From NCBI RefSeq assembly GCF_020921035.1, contig NC_063156.1:25964283-26028282 (forward strand): a DNA stretch of 64,000 nt, read 5' to 3'. The position numbers and the translations under genes were made by a program. Position 1 is the stretch's first letter; every line of letters begins with the position of its first letter. Shown here in pieces: positions 24,041-35,877 of the stretch. The DNA is from Rhodamnia argentea (taxonomy: Eukaryota > Streptophyta > Magnoliopsida > Myrtales > Myrtaceae). Under the pieces are notes generated by a model. It saw only the letters and a program-made list of their open reading frames with translations. It was not told where the DNA came from and searched no databases.

Positions 24041-26558
24041 ATTAGATCGTGCCATTATTTTAAGGTCGCGTTATTTCCACTCCGATTTTGGCTTTGACTC
24101 TCACAAAAATAGTATTTTCACCATTTTACCCCTTTTATCTTACATTCTTTGATTCAAAATTTTATCTCTTTTTGCTTATTTATTTCTTTTATTTTCTTGT
24201 GGGTCCCATGTTTCTCTTTCGTCCTTTTCTTGTTTGCTTTGTTTACAATGACGGAAACTCAGCTCCTCAATCTCTCCTACAACGGCCGGCGAACTTCTTT
24301 CCCACCCCCTGCCAGCTACGAGGAAACTAGATTCGCCGCAAGTTGCCTGAACCATTCAATGAGCTTAAGCGGTACGTGATGAGGATGTAGATGATGACGA
24401 TGAGGAAGATAACGAAGAGAACACTGGCCGCAAGGGAAATGAATGAGGGGAAGGAAAGAGGGAAGGTGATAATCAATCGGATAACGAGAATAGATGAGAG
24501 AACAAAAATGTATATGACGAGGATGATGAAAAACAGAGGCGGCATGACATGCTCAGGCCCCGGATCTGAGAATTTGCAACGCAAGCTTGAAGCAGGCATA
24601 ATTGGATTCTCAAGTAGGCAGAGATTTTGATGGGATTGGATGATAAGTTTCCAAGTGCCTAGATTAGACTGCTAAACATCCAATTCAGAGGATTACGCGG
24701 ATAACGGCGGGTACCAAGCATTGTTTCAGAATTTGGCAGAGAGTGACGGTGAAAGAATATGAGCTCCATCGGCCGTGAAATCGGTGGTTCTAGAACTTTC
24801 CAACTTTGGAGATCAGATCAAAAGACAAAACCAAGCCAATTCAGATCCTAACAGAGAAGATTACATCTCGTCTTTATTTTTTTTTCCCTAAGAATAGAGT
24901 GAAAAAGGACATCGATGTAAACTAGTTAATGAAGTGAAACGAAGCTCAATGGATGGCCAAATCGACTACGTAAGCTTCAACCATTGTCGATGATTGAACT
25001 TATTGTATTAAATTTAGATATAACCCGAACACATCTCTAAAATTCCGTTCTGGCTTAACATAATGGATGACCAAAAACTAGAAATAAAAAGAAATAAAAA
25101 AATAAAAAATTGAAAAACTATTAAAATAATATTAAAAATTGCCCCGTCAGCATCGACCGGCGTCCATGCCTGCATCGGCATATCAAAATTTATCGGATAG
25201 ACTAAATTGGCACAAGGTGAAAAGGTTTACGTCTGAATTGGAGCAAAACAAAAGTTTAGGACTGAATAGACACAAATGCAAAATGTTTATGATTGAATTG
25301 GCATAAGTGCAATAGGGTTATGATTTTTTTGACTATTTTCCCTGGATGGGACAGAAAGATAGTGACACTTAAACAAGATTCATGCTTACATGTCTGCGAT
25401 AATTATCTGATATGTATGGGACAGAGAGACAGTAACACTATAGATATGGAAAAAAGCATAAATTAAACATGAAGTGCAATATGAATGAAGTGTTAAAAGA
25501 ATCCAAATTAAATCAGTGTTTTATATGTGTTACATTATACTGATTTATTATATATGGATGTAAATAATGCAAAGGAATGCAAAAGTATCTTTAGAATCTG
25601 AATGATTTACAAAGTCATGATCTAAACTTATATGTATAATAAAAGCAAAAGAAGTTTGGGGCTAAAAACCATAGTCTTCAATTGTTTTAGGTTTTCTACT
25701 AAAGCATTTGAATTAGTGGAGGTCTTTTATAATTTGGACATTTTTTGGTTGTGACTTGAACTTGTTAAGCTAGTTCTCTTAAAGAATCTAAAGATGTCAA
25801 AAATTCATAAAATAATGAGGTAATTTCACATAAACTCAAAATGGTTATAGGTATTCCTTAAAACTATGGAACATTGCTCAATGTTATGTGCAACAAACAT
25901 TCAAATTCTCCACTAGTATTGATATAGTACGAGTTTCAATGACGTAATTGAGTAGCTCATAACTATGTTGTTTCAAATTTCTGTCGAATTCCAACATATC
26001 ACATTCATTTGTCGTGTCAAATCTTTAAAAATAAAAAACCACACGTTTATCCAATTGCTTCCATACCATGCTGGTTTGAAGTGTAAACTATTTATTAACA
26101 TCTCTAATTGTATCTAAATTTATCGAGTTGATATGACTAGAAGTGTTAATAAAAATATCATGAACCGGGTTAAAAGGGTGAACTCACGAACAATACGTGT
26201 TTTGTTCATTATTCGTACATAGACCAGTCTGAGTCATTTACAATTTGAACACAATTAAGCTCAACCCGATACGGTTAACAATATGTATTTTACAAAAGGA
26301 TCTAAAATTGCCAACCTTCCAAAATATACAGAAGTATACGAGGTTAGTTAATTTTGGTGAGAGTATTACACGATATACATGCTGCTGACACTCCTGTTAC
26401 ACAGACAATTATGACAGCCACAGGCCTTTCCTATAAACATCATCTCCTAAAAACAGAAAGAAAAATAATAAGAATAAAAAGGAAATTACATAAAAAGAAA
26501 AAGGAAAGAGGCTACAAAAAAAAAAAAAAAAGAGAACAGTTTTGCCCCATTAGGTTTG
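24041..26558. other. AT-rich intergenic DNA with one unidentified decayed coding fragment
   Basis: About 24265-24800 translates in broken frames to a strongly acidic stretch (DEDVDDDDEEDNEENTG, later VYDEDDEKQRRHDML), with several stops. It looks like a dead copy of an acidic nuclear or nucleolar protein that I cannot name. About 25140-25345 ends in the 'aggtttaggact...ggtaattttcc' type terminus shared with MITEs at 41075-41352, 45195-45680 and 55107-55522. The remainder shows nothing. Confidence 0.35.
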
Positions 26559-27374
26559 TCAGATACTCCAGATCCTTTTCAAGGACAGGATCCGATAACC
26601 CGGGGACTTGGACCGATTACGTTCGGGCAGACCCATTTTCTCCAACTCCTTATATCTCTCCTCCATTGCCGGCGGCGGCTCTTCCACAGTTATTCCCTCT
26701 AATGCGACCGCCTTCTCCTGCGATGGTGGCGAAGAACAAGAACCACAACAAGACGACAACGGCGACGGTGAGGAAGACAAAGACGAACTCATACGAGCCT
26801 CACTCTCGGAAACCTCAACCAACCAAAACACCCCCTGCGCCGCCGCAGCGCCGCCGACGTCCTCCTGTGGAGCCCCCTCCGTAGCTGCCCGAAAGTCGGC
26901 CTGAAACGGGGCTCTGCAGAGCGGGCAGCTTGAGTGAGACTCAAACCACGTGTCGATGCAGCCTGCGTGGAAAACGTGCTCGCACATGGGCAAACGACGG
27001 CCCGTCTCGCCGTCCTCGAAGTCCGACTGGCAGACGGCGCACTCGATGAACCGGCCAACGTCGCCGTCTCTGGAGCTCACAAAAGTGAAGACGGGGAGGG
27101 ACTTGAGGATGCACTCGGCGAGGCCGCCACCGCCGGAGGGTGAGTCAGCGGCCAGCGGGGAGGAGTCGTGGTTGAAGCGCCGGTGGCGGACACTGCGGCG
27201 GCGGCGGATGAACCAGCGGGCATAGCTGTGGAAGCTGAGGATGACGAGGAGGGCAACGAAGAGGACGACGACGGTGCAGAGCATTATCTTGCCGTCGAGG
27301 GCGTAGTGGCCGGAGCGAGCAACGGCGACGGAGGCGCTCGCCGTTGGAGTGGTGGAGTCGTCGAAGTTGTCCAT
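26559..27374 (-). CDS. ATL-family RING-H2 E3 ubiquitin ligase
   Basis: Single-exon, 271 residues. A hydrophobic membrane segment at about residues 29-50 (MLCTVVVLFVALLVILSF) is followed by a basic stretch. A variant of the GLD motif follows (GGLAECILKSLPVFTF, about 84-98; most ATLs have GLD). Then comes a canonical RING-H2, C-x2-C-x15-C-x1-H-x2-H-x2-C-x10-C-x2-C (residues 112-153, CAVC...PMCEHVFHAGC...SCPLC), with the Trp used for E2 contact (DTWF). The C-terminal third is Ser- and Glu-rich and of low complexity. ATL proteins are membrane-anchored ubiquitin ligases, many quickly induced by defence elicitors. The intronless structure is typical. The high GC content fits a real coding exon. Confidence 0.93.
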   Translation of the reverse strand: MDNFDDSTTPTASASVAVARSGHYALDGKIMLCTVVVLFVALLVILSFHSYARWFIRRRRSVRHRRFNHDSSPLAADSPSGGGGLAECILKSLPVFTFVSSRDGDVGRFIECAVCQSDFEDGETGRRLPMCEHVFHAGCIDTWFESHSSCPLCRAPFQADFRAATEGAPQEDVGGAAAAQGVFWLVEVSESEARMSSSLSSSPSPLSSCCGSCSSPPSQEKAVALEGITVEEPPPAMEERYKELEKMGLPERNRSKSPGYRILSLKRIWSI

Positions 27375-27933
27375 ACGAGAGACAGAGGTGAAGGTGAAGG
27401 TAGAGGTGCAGATTTGGGAAGGGAGGGTTTTAATGGAGGGAGGGAAGGAGGGAAATAGGAGGGGAAGGTTCCTTCCTGTGTGCCGCCGTTAGGACGCTAA
27501 TGTTCATTCTCTGAGACTTGTACAAGTGGCCCGGCCTTTTTCACTGCCTTCCTTCCTTCCTTTTTGCGGTTCAATCCCCCTCTCGTAACCCTACGTATTG
27601 CACAGCTTTTATTTAAAGAAAGGTAATGCTACACTACGGCATTTGAAAATGGATTTATACGTAGTTACGTTATGTACCTTTGACCTGTGCAGATGGTTCC
27701 AACACAAAGCAATTTGATATCTAGAGCGTCCAATTTATCGACATCGATCAATCGAAGTCGGCCGTACATCAAAATGAGCCACTTTAAATAGGTTCATTGC
27801 TCCGGCCCACTGTACGATTAATCCGGCATGGGCTACATGTACGGACAAGGATTAATTTTACTTTCCCACCTAGCTACTATAGGTTTGGGGTAGGTCCGGA
27901 TGAGAAAGTTATGGACACCTTACCATATTTTGT
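27375..27933. other. upstream region of the ATL gene
   Basis: Contains a purine-rich leader segment (27380-27470) and then ordinary spacer up to the hAT target-site duplication. No further gene is seen. Confidence 0.35.
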
Positions 27934-27941
27934 ATCTAGAG

Positions 27942-30867
27942 TATACACGGCCGATTCCGGTTCGGGAACCGGTGGTTCCGGTTCCACGAAAAGGTGGAAC
28001 CGGAACCGGCCGTTGAAAATTCCGGTTCCGGGCCGGTTCCGGGGTCGATTCATTCCGGCTCCTTTTTTTAATTTTAATTTTTAAAATAATAAATAATAAA
28101 ATAAACATAATAAATTATAAATTACAAAATATAATCAAATTATACATTATAATAAAATGTGGGGAAAAAAGAGAGAGAGGAGGAATGTGCTTGAACTTAA
28201 TGAATTATCATTGAGCGCCTACATATCTTCTTGGAGATAGAAGAATCAAAGCCCATGTAGTTCTTTTACCTTTGATAACCCCAACTTACCTCATCGTTAA
28301 TCGTCACTACCCGTTGTGGTACTCGTGGCCGTGATATCTCCAATATCATCGCTAAAAAATTCGTGTTCTCGATCCAGCTCTTGGTGTCGAAATTTCGCCT
28401 TCATCTAATCGTCGACACAAGCTTAAGCTTCCACAGACTCCGGGCTTAATCTTGAACGGCGAGAGTCCAAAACTAATCCTTCAGTGCTAAATGCTTTTTC
28501 AATCGCAACCGTTGAAGAATGGGTTGCTAATATCCGACGACCGATGAGGGCGAGAACCGGGTAATCGATTTGGTGACTCTTCCACCACTTTAGGATTTCG
28601 AAATCTGTACTATGTTCCGCATCATGAAACTCAAATTGAGTGGTTAAATATTTTTCTAATTCAGAAATATTACCTGTTGCCCCTTTTTATTTTATTTTTT
28701 TGCCTACTCTTAAGCATATTATACCCTCTACTAAGTGAACTACCACCTTCGCTACGTGAGGCAGTAGATTGTAAAGATCTAGAATCACTTAAACTATATA
28801 ACTACAAAATTCTCCATATAATACTACTATATATTCTTTAACATCTCCTAATATATTTGAAATATCTATTGAATCTTCCAAATGTAAACAATCATGATAA
28901 TACACATTCAAATAATCTAGTAAACCGTCTAATTTAATACGTGGATAAAAAACAATACCAACTAAATAGACAAGAGGAATTTGCAAATAATAATGCAACC
29001 ATTTTTCTCGCATTACTAAAATAGTTCGAGCTAATTCAGTATCATTTTCATATTCACTAAAAACACTACCAATATTAACACACTCTATTAAAAATAAATG
29101 CGTAGTAGGATAATAAATACCAGATAAAGTCTTAGTAGCATCATTAAAAATTTTCAAAAAATCTAATTTTTTTTTGCAAACGTCCCAATGTTGAGGAAGT
29201 AAAGTAATTTCGGGAATATTTTGTGAAATAACATACATAATAAATCTTTATAATAAAAAGTTTGCCGAAGCAACTCGTACGTAGAATTCCAACGAGTCGG
29301 AATATCTTTTGGAAATCTTCTTGCCCTTCTCCCATTTTGTTTACAAAATTTTCCCCATGATTTCATAAAATGGGGACGATTCCATAAAAATTTAATTGCA
29401 CCCTTTATTGGGGCGAGAGAAGTGTCAAGAGTTCGTAAACCATCTTGTACACATAAATTTAAAACATAACAAACATATCTAATGTGAAAAAATTGTCCGC
29501 CAAAAGTGGGTTTGCAAATATTTTCTAATTCGGGAATAGAAGCGGTATTTGCGGCGGCATTATCAAAACCAATTGAAAATACTTTATTTATCAAATTATA
29601 TTCTTCTAAAAATTGCATAATTATTCTATAAATATTATGAGCCGAATGTTTTTTATCAAAAACTCGGAATGCAGTAAGTCTTTTTTGAATGGTCCAATCG
29701 TCACATATCCAATGACACGTGACACCCATATAAGAATGAATTTGCCAAGGATCACTCCAAATATCGCTACCTATATGCACACGTCCATTGAATTCCGCAA
29801 AAAAATTTGCTAAAGATTTTTTGCCTTTTTTATAAAGATGAAAAACTTCGCGTTTAAGAGTATTTTTTGGAATAATTGGTGCTTGCGAAACCAACGCAGT
29901 ATTTATCAAATATTTCATATTAAAATTTTCACCAGTATTAAACGGAGCATGATCAAGGGCAACATATTTAGCTAATGTTTGTTTATAAAGTGCATCGGTG
30001 TAACGGAATATAGGATGATGATTAGAAGTGGCGTACCCGGAAATTTGTTGTTGCGTATGGTCGATCCCCGCTTGCGTTGGATGTTTTTTCGTCAAATGCT
30101 GACGGAATGTATCGTAGCCGTCTCCTTTTGTAAATTTATACGTTTGCGAACAATATTTACATTTTATATTATACTTACCTTCGCCTTCATCACGTACCTT
30201 GTCGAAGTGTAGCCACAAGTCGAATGTATTATCTCGGCCCTTCCATTCCGGCTCATTTGCCGTTGACGTTTCTTCGACACCAATGGGAGGATGAAGACTT
30301 TCTTGTGTTGGGATGTGCTCGACGTTCAGAATCGGGACATAGTTGATATTATCGTCGTTGTCTTCCCAACATGCATACTCACGAGGATCATATTCGGGAA
30401 TGGGATACTCGGAATCTCCCATAGTATTCTTGCCCTTGTCAGCATTTCTGCTTCCACTTGCCATTTTTGAGAGAATTGATTGGAAATCCGATTGAGAGAA
30501 TTGAGTCGGGATTGATAGAATTGAGAGAATTTGAGCGATTTGAGAGAATTTGAGAGAATTGTTCGGAGAATTTGTGAGAAAAATGAAAGGGGGAGCATAG
30601 ATATTTATAGGCAAGAATTAAAACAAATTCCTTTTTTTTTTAACCAACGGCCCAAATAGCCGTTGGGTGGCCGGGGGCGGTGGGGCACAGGGCGAGAGCC
30701 GTTGGGCTCTACGCCCCACGGCCAAAAAAATTATTATTATTTTTTTAAAATTTACGGTTCGGAACCGGCCCGTAACGATCGGTTCCGGGCCGGTTCCCAC
30801 GATTATGGAACCATAGGCTCGGTCAACGGGCCGGTTCCGGGCCCACGGACCCAAATGGCCATGTCTA
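27942..30867. mobile_element. complete hAT transposon with TIRs and 8-bp target duplication
   Basis: The left end TATACACGGCC pairs with the right end GGCCATGTCTA. Flanking 8-mers ATCTAGAG (27934-27941) and ATCTGGAG (30868-30875) are an almost perfect 8-bp target-site duplication, the hAT hallmark. Both subterminal regions are packed with 'ggttccgg / ccggaacc' motifs in both orientations, probably transposase binding sites. Length is 2926 bp. It carries one minus-strand transposase gene, now broken. Confidence 0.85.
28297..30464 (-). pseudogene. hAT transposase, BED-finger type, inactivated
   Basis: Starts MASGSRNADKGKN. A BED zinc finger follows (W..F.KV..., CKYC-x16-H-x4-H around IKCKYCSQTYKF and TFRQHLTKKH). 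The catalytic hAT core includes WTIQKRLTAFRV, FSIGFDNAAANT and IPTRWNSTYELL. Near 29228-29238 a frameshift moves the reading from DLLCML to NIPEITLLPQHWDV. That frame then runs through LHYYLQIPLVYLV to about 28789. The C-terminal dimerisation domain is recognisable (TDFEILKWWKSHQIDYPVL...GRRILATHSSTVAIEKAFS) but contains stops after SPESVEA and VCVDD-like sequence. At least three lesions make it non-functional. The 5' leader has repeats of 'gagagaatttgagagaatt'. Confidence 0.9.
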
Positions 30868-30934
30868 ATCTGGAGTATCCATCAATCTAAGACCAAGACA
30901 ACATGGCCGAGATTCGCAAGGATTATTCTTTTGA

Positions 30935-31755
30935 CATCACCAATTTAGTCTCAAACGCTTTTTTTTGCCGATTCAATCCTAAATTTTTTGCAATTGTGTT
31001 ATTTCTGACCATCCGACGAATTTTGGCTTGTCGATGCTTACAAGGATGCTTGTCGGCTGGTGATCGAATATTTTAATTTAATTTGTTTAATAATTTTTTA
31101 TGTTTTTTATTTTATTTTTTCCTTCTTTTCATTTTCCTTTTTTTTTTCTCCCTCCCCTTCCCACCTCCCGGTCGGTTGAAGTCCGATGATCGACTAGAGG
31201 CAAGGCCGGAGAGACCAACCCTCACCCGGCCATGGCGAGGGTCGACCTCGTCGTCCCCTGACGAGGCAACGATGGCGAGGTTGACCCCCGCCATGGTCAA
31301 GCGAGGTTGAGCCACGCCATGGCCGGGCGAGGCTCAACCTTGCAAACCCAAGTTGAGCCTCACCGGCCATGCTGGGGGTCGACCTTACAATTGTTGCCTC
31401 GCTCGGCGACGACGAGGTCGAACCCCGTCATGGCCTAGCGAGGCTCGGCGACGACGAGGTCGAACCCCGTCATGGCCTAGCGAGGTTCAGCCTCTCTGGT
31501 CCCTTCTAGCCGGACTTCGGCGACCGGTTGAAGGTGGGGAGGGGAGGGAAAGAAAACAAAAAAGGAAAAAAAAGAAAAAAAGAAAAAGAAAAAATAATAA
31601 AATATTTGATCGCTAGTCGGCTAGCTTCCACAAAATTCGTTGGATTGATTGAAATGACACAATTGCAAGAGGTTTAGGACTGAATCGATAAAAAAAAAAA
31701 TTAGGGCTGAATTGTCACAATTACAATAAGTTGAGGACTTTTTTCATAATTTTCT
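30935..31755. mobile_element. MITE-like element with GC-rich core
   Basis: Left end 'accaatttagtctcaaacgcttt' and right end 'gaggacttttttcataattttctc' are diverged inverted termini of the 'aggtttaggact' family. The core (31190-31520) is GC-rich with 'gcgaggttgag' and 'gtcgaacccc' repeats. It includes a direct duplication of about 45 bp, 'cggcgacgacgaggtcgaaccccgtcatggcctagcgagg', in tandem at about 31406-31486. Confidence 0.55.
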
Positions 31756-31924
31756 CAAACTATTTGCGCTGCGTGTACTTATACAGTGATAGGTCGCCAA
31801 AATTTGGCCAAAAGTGGAAAATAGACGCGAATCCTTCTTGTCCATCGGCAGTACTACGATGAACTCGACATCAAATGACCAAATCAAATTAAACCAAGAT
31901 ATTCTTACAATTGAAATTAAGATT

Positions 31925-32160
31925 TCATTTATTTCGCGGACAATGAATGATTTGAAAAATGTGTTTTTAAAAATGATAGCTTGTATCGTTTGAAATAGTT
32001 ATTTAATGAAAAATATTTTGATTATCAATAATAATGTGTCTACATCTTCGTGGATGATATAAATATTTATGTTCATTGATCTTTGTAAGAGATGCAAGCT
32101 ATCATTTTTAGGGAAAATATTTTCTAAGTTATTCATTTTTCACCAAACAAACACATCCCA
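31925..32160. mobile_element. MITE-like element, family 'gtttgtttcgtgaaaa'
   Basis: Same family as 41512-41757: internal 'atcgtttgaaatagttatt' and 'ttgtaagagatgcaagctatcattttt', and inverted AT-rich ends around 'gaaaaatg/catttttc'. Confidence 0.55.
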
Positions 32161-33034
32161 AATAACAAATTCAATGACTAGGATGGTGAATTTTGTTTCG
32201 TTAAAAAAAAGTAATTTGAAAAATATTTTCCTAACTCTATTCATTCATATCTCATTATCAACAAAAATATTTAGACATGAGTTTCTGTTGATAACGAAAA
32301 TGTTTTTGTCGAGCCCTTTTGGGAAGCCATATCAACGACCAAAGTTAAGAAAATGTCTTCCAAAGCCGTTGATTTCTTGCGAAACTAACCGATCCATGAG
32401 TGGTAAGATTTAAGATTAACCCGTAAAATATATAAAGGGAAAATAAATAGAAGTTTGAAATACGGCAAAAAGAAATTTATGGGAGCATAAAGATGAGCGA
32501 CCTTTTTGGCTGTGGGTGTTGCAGACATGGCAGCTTTCGCCCCTTGCGCATTAACTCTTTGCATGTTGCTCCCCTTCCATTATTATTGAACTGTAGATTC
32601 GGTTCAGCCCTGTTTGGAATGGCATTTCAACAGTTCTTCCCGCAAAATGACACAATTAACAGTTTAACACCACAGGGTTCAACTCTCTTGCCTTGAGTCG
32701 TTCACTTTGTCCATCGCCATTTAACAAAATACGTTTTCGAACTCTCCATACGGTATAGTAAATACCAAATTCTTATCCACTGACGAACTCCTTCAAAGCA
32801 TTTCGCTAAGCATGCTATATGAGGAAAAGTCTGCTTTCCAAAGCGTCGCCTATATGCGTAGTACGAGCTAGTCGGTCCACCGGCAACAGAATTTTATCCT
32901 CTCAATGGGCGTGACTGATAAGTGTCACGAGAGCATGGTCAAATAGCTTTATAGGGAGTTTTTTTTTTTTTAAGCAGGGTAGCATGACTCGTGAGGTCAA
33001 GTAAAACAATACTAGGCTTTAAAACAACAGGAGC
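32161..33034. other. intergenic, no gene recognised
   Basis: AT-rich spacer; short open frames without domains. Confidence 0.3.
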
Positions 33035-33037
33035 TAC

Positions 33038-33480
33038 TCATGATAAGGTGATCGGTTCCCGATCGGGTCCGATATCATCCTGGAATCAAGAACATGATCG
33101 GAAGGATCGGTTTCCCGTTTTAAGAATTGGGAACCGGACCGGATAGTCTTGGGATTGGATTGGACCAGATCGACTTGTTTAGTTCCCAAGCGGTCCAATA
33201 ATTGGACATGTTGCATATTTTTTTGTAATTTGTGATTAAATTTTTCTCATTAACGACATATTCATCAGACCACTTTTTATTAATTACATCGCGTTATCGT
33301 TAAACCTGAAATTCATACTAAGCATCTTAAACATCTTTGGTTTAGGTTTACATTCAGATATTTTTTTTAACCAAAAAATATATTATTTGGTCCGGTTTGG
33401 TTTTCTCTAGAATCGGGAACCGGACCAAAACCTTGGAAACCGGACCCAGCCGGTCTGTTTGGTCTCGTTCGGGCGATTTT
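33038..33480. mobile_element. dispersed element rich in 'ggaaccgg' motifs
   Basis: Both ends are studded with 'gatcggttcccgatcgggtcc' and 'ggaaccggacc' phrases in opposite orientation around an AT-rich middle, like a small relative of the subterminal regions of the hAT element at 27942-30867. A truncated copy starts at about 43868 (gatgatcggttctctatccgg). Confidence 0.5.
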
Positions 33481-34810
33481 CGGGTCAATGGATTTATTTT
33501 GCTAAGCCCTAACTCATGAGTTATCTTGAATGAATTGGGCAATTGTACCCAATTAAAAAAGTTTGATTTTCGGTAAGCTGAGTTTGTGGGAAAAATGATA
33601 AAATATAGTCACATCAAATTTTTGGAATTTCAAATCGGTGATGCACTTCTTTTCTTTTGTTTTTGTCAGAAAAGTGGTGATGTATATTTTTTTTTTTTTG
33701 CCGAAAATCGATGATGTACTTAAATGACCCTTTTTTTATTATTTCTATTTATCAAATTCTGCTCTAATCGATCTGTCAGAGGACACATAAGTGACGGGGA
33801 TCAATTTCTTCCTTTTGGAGTACAGCAAGGGTCGTTACATGGGGCTTTGGGACGAGGGAGAAAAAGGTCACGGGGGTCAATTTTTTTTTTCTTTTTTTAT
33901 TTTGGATCAAAGATGAGTTCAAGTATTTTTTTTTTTTTGTTCGACAAGATGAGGTCAAGTTGATGCAACATCTTCTTATCCAGACATCCATAGTCATAGA
34001 TATGTAGTCTCGAGCGAATCGATACGTCCCATGTTGACACCTTCGGCTAGTTTAAATCGATGATGTACTTATCTAGACATTCAAATCGGTGATGTATGTT
34101 CATTTCTTACCCATGTAACGTATAAAGTCCTTTATATTTGAACTGTCTTTTCGAATATTGAAGTCTCGTATGGTCTTGATTTATTGTATCGCCGAGAATA
34201 TCATAAGTATTCTAGATCCGATTTGAGGACCAGGTGGCGGGATCAATCAAAGAATCACAGATTCTGCATCAAAACACTTCGGGCCCATCAAGCTGGAAGG
34301 GAGAGATAGTGGATGATGAGAATGTTGGGAGACAAACTTAGAGAGCATATGGGACCAAGAAACTGTCTACCAAAAGGAGTGCTAGGACTAGTGCTGAATG
34401 CGTGTACATCCAAACCCAAAGGGGGCTCCCATATTCTCTCCAATTCAAAACATACATATTTTTTAGTATTTTATCTTTCTGTTTTGTTTTGTTTTGTTTT
34501 GGATCGGATTATTTTATCTTAATAAAATGGATAAAGGAAAGGGGAAAAAAAAAAAAAACAAAGGAGAGTGGCGCTACATATTTGTCCATGCTCCCCGAGG
34601 CCCACAGGACATGATGCTTCACAAAGCTTTCAATATTCTACATGATTTTCTTCATTCTTTTCCCTTTCTTCAGCTCGGGACAAACGACCATTTCTGGGGG
34701 GCTTGTGAAAGGGACATGAGGATCGAACGATGTCACTTCAGAAAGGGCCACAAGAAGAACCACAATTAGTACCTTGTTTTATGGTCCGAAGAAGTACCAT
34801 CACCCCGTAA
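33481..34810. other. intergenic with simple and dispersed repeats
   Basis: Contains poly(T) runs and recurring 'ggtgatgtac/atcgatgatgtactta' phrases (33640-34100), suggesting an old element. No protein-coding gene is recognised. Confidence 0.3.
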
Positions 34811-34814
34811 ATTT

Positions 34815-35097
34815 TTTAAACAAGTATACTGAAAATCTTAAAATTTATCACTAAAATATGATCGAGTCCAAAAATTTTCATAGAGTACAATCATGTCCTA
34901 AAATTTTTTAAAAGTGCAATCGACAGAAGAGTTTGAACTTTGATTTCACAAATTTGATAAATTTTAGGATTTGAGACAGTTTTAAAACTTAATTACACTT
35001 TCTGACAAGTTTTAGGACTTAATTGAACTCTTTGAAAATTTTAGAACTCAATTGCACTTTCGTGATAAATTTTAAAACTTCCAACGCAGTTATCCCT
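34815..35097. mobile_element. MITE-like element, family 'aagtcctaaaacttgt'
   Basis: Related to 23688-24036: 'aaaatttatcactaaaatatgatcgagtcc' on the left and the inverted 'cgtgataaattttaaaacttccaacgcagttat' on the right. Confidence 0.55.
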
Positions 35098-35221
35098 AAT
35101 TTTTTCAGTGGTACATTAGAATGGAATATGCAATAGCGGTTCAAAACAATTTTATTTTTCAATTGTGGTGAAAAATTAAGGAAGGATGGTGTTCGTCGGG
35201 GACCCTAGACTCGCCCCATAT

Positions 35222-35877
35222 ATGTGTTTGGCTCGGTTTTGAAAATGGGCTTTGAGCAAATCTTTAGCCTAAGTGGATTTAGAAAAATGCAAATGGTGTT
35301 TGATAAATGATACTTTGAAATGCAATTTTGGGCTAAGTAGTATTTGACAAAAAATAAAAATTCAAGGGGCCTATGCATATTTCTTTTTTCTATTATTTAT
35401 TTATTGTTTTGAAAAATAAAAAATAGAACCCTTACCGATGAAGGCTCCGGTCGCCGACGAGCCAAATCTGGTGCGGACAGCTGTCGGCCGAGGTTACCTG
35501 GGTTGTGCGACCCAGGCTGCCCTCGCCGGGGGTCGCCATCCCTTTGCCGCCTCTAGTAATCCCCTTGTCGGCCCTTCGCCGACAACCCTAGCTCAATAAG
35601 ATAGATGAACAGTGATCTACGGTTTCAATTTTTAAGAGAGTTAAAATTGAATTTTCAGTAAGGTTTTGAGATTAAAATAAGCAATCGAGTATTTTTAATT
35701 AATGGGGTCTTCAGCATTTCGAAAATGCTAAAGCACAATGCTAATAGGGCTTTTAGCCTTTTCAAAGTTGGCATTGGGCCTAATGCCCATTGAAAAAGCT
35801 TGCCAAACATTTCAATATTTTTTTAAAGAGCTTTGGAAGCCCAAAGTCCCTTGAAAAAGTTGAACCAAACACACCCT
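35222..35877. mobile_element. MITE with 30-bp-class terminal inverted repeats
   Basis: The left end 'gtgtttggctcggttttgaaaatgggctttgagc' is mirrored by the right end, whose reverse complement is 'gtgtttggttcaactttttcaagggactttgggc'. The core holds a GC-rich 'gccgac...gtcgg' palindromic region at 35430-35590 flanked by AT-rich DNA. Confidence 0.65.

Noticed and set aside
26354-26884. Plus-strand proline-rich frame of 176 codons
   Set aside because: Antisense to the Ser/Glu-rich tail of the ATL gene; no domain.
35222-35877. GC-rich core as a small gene
   Set aside because: No open frame with a domain; bounded by terminal inverted repeats of a MITE.
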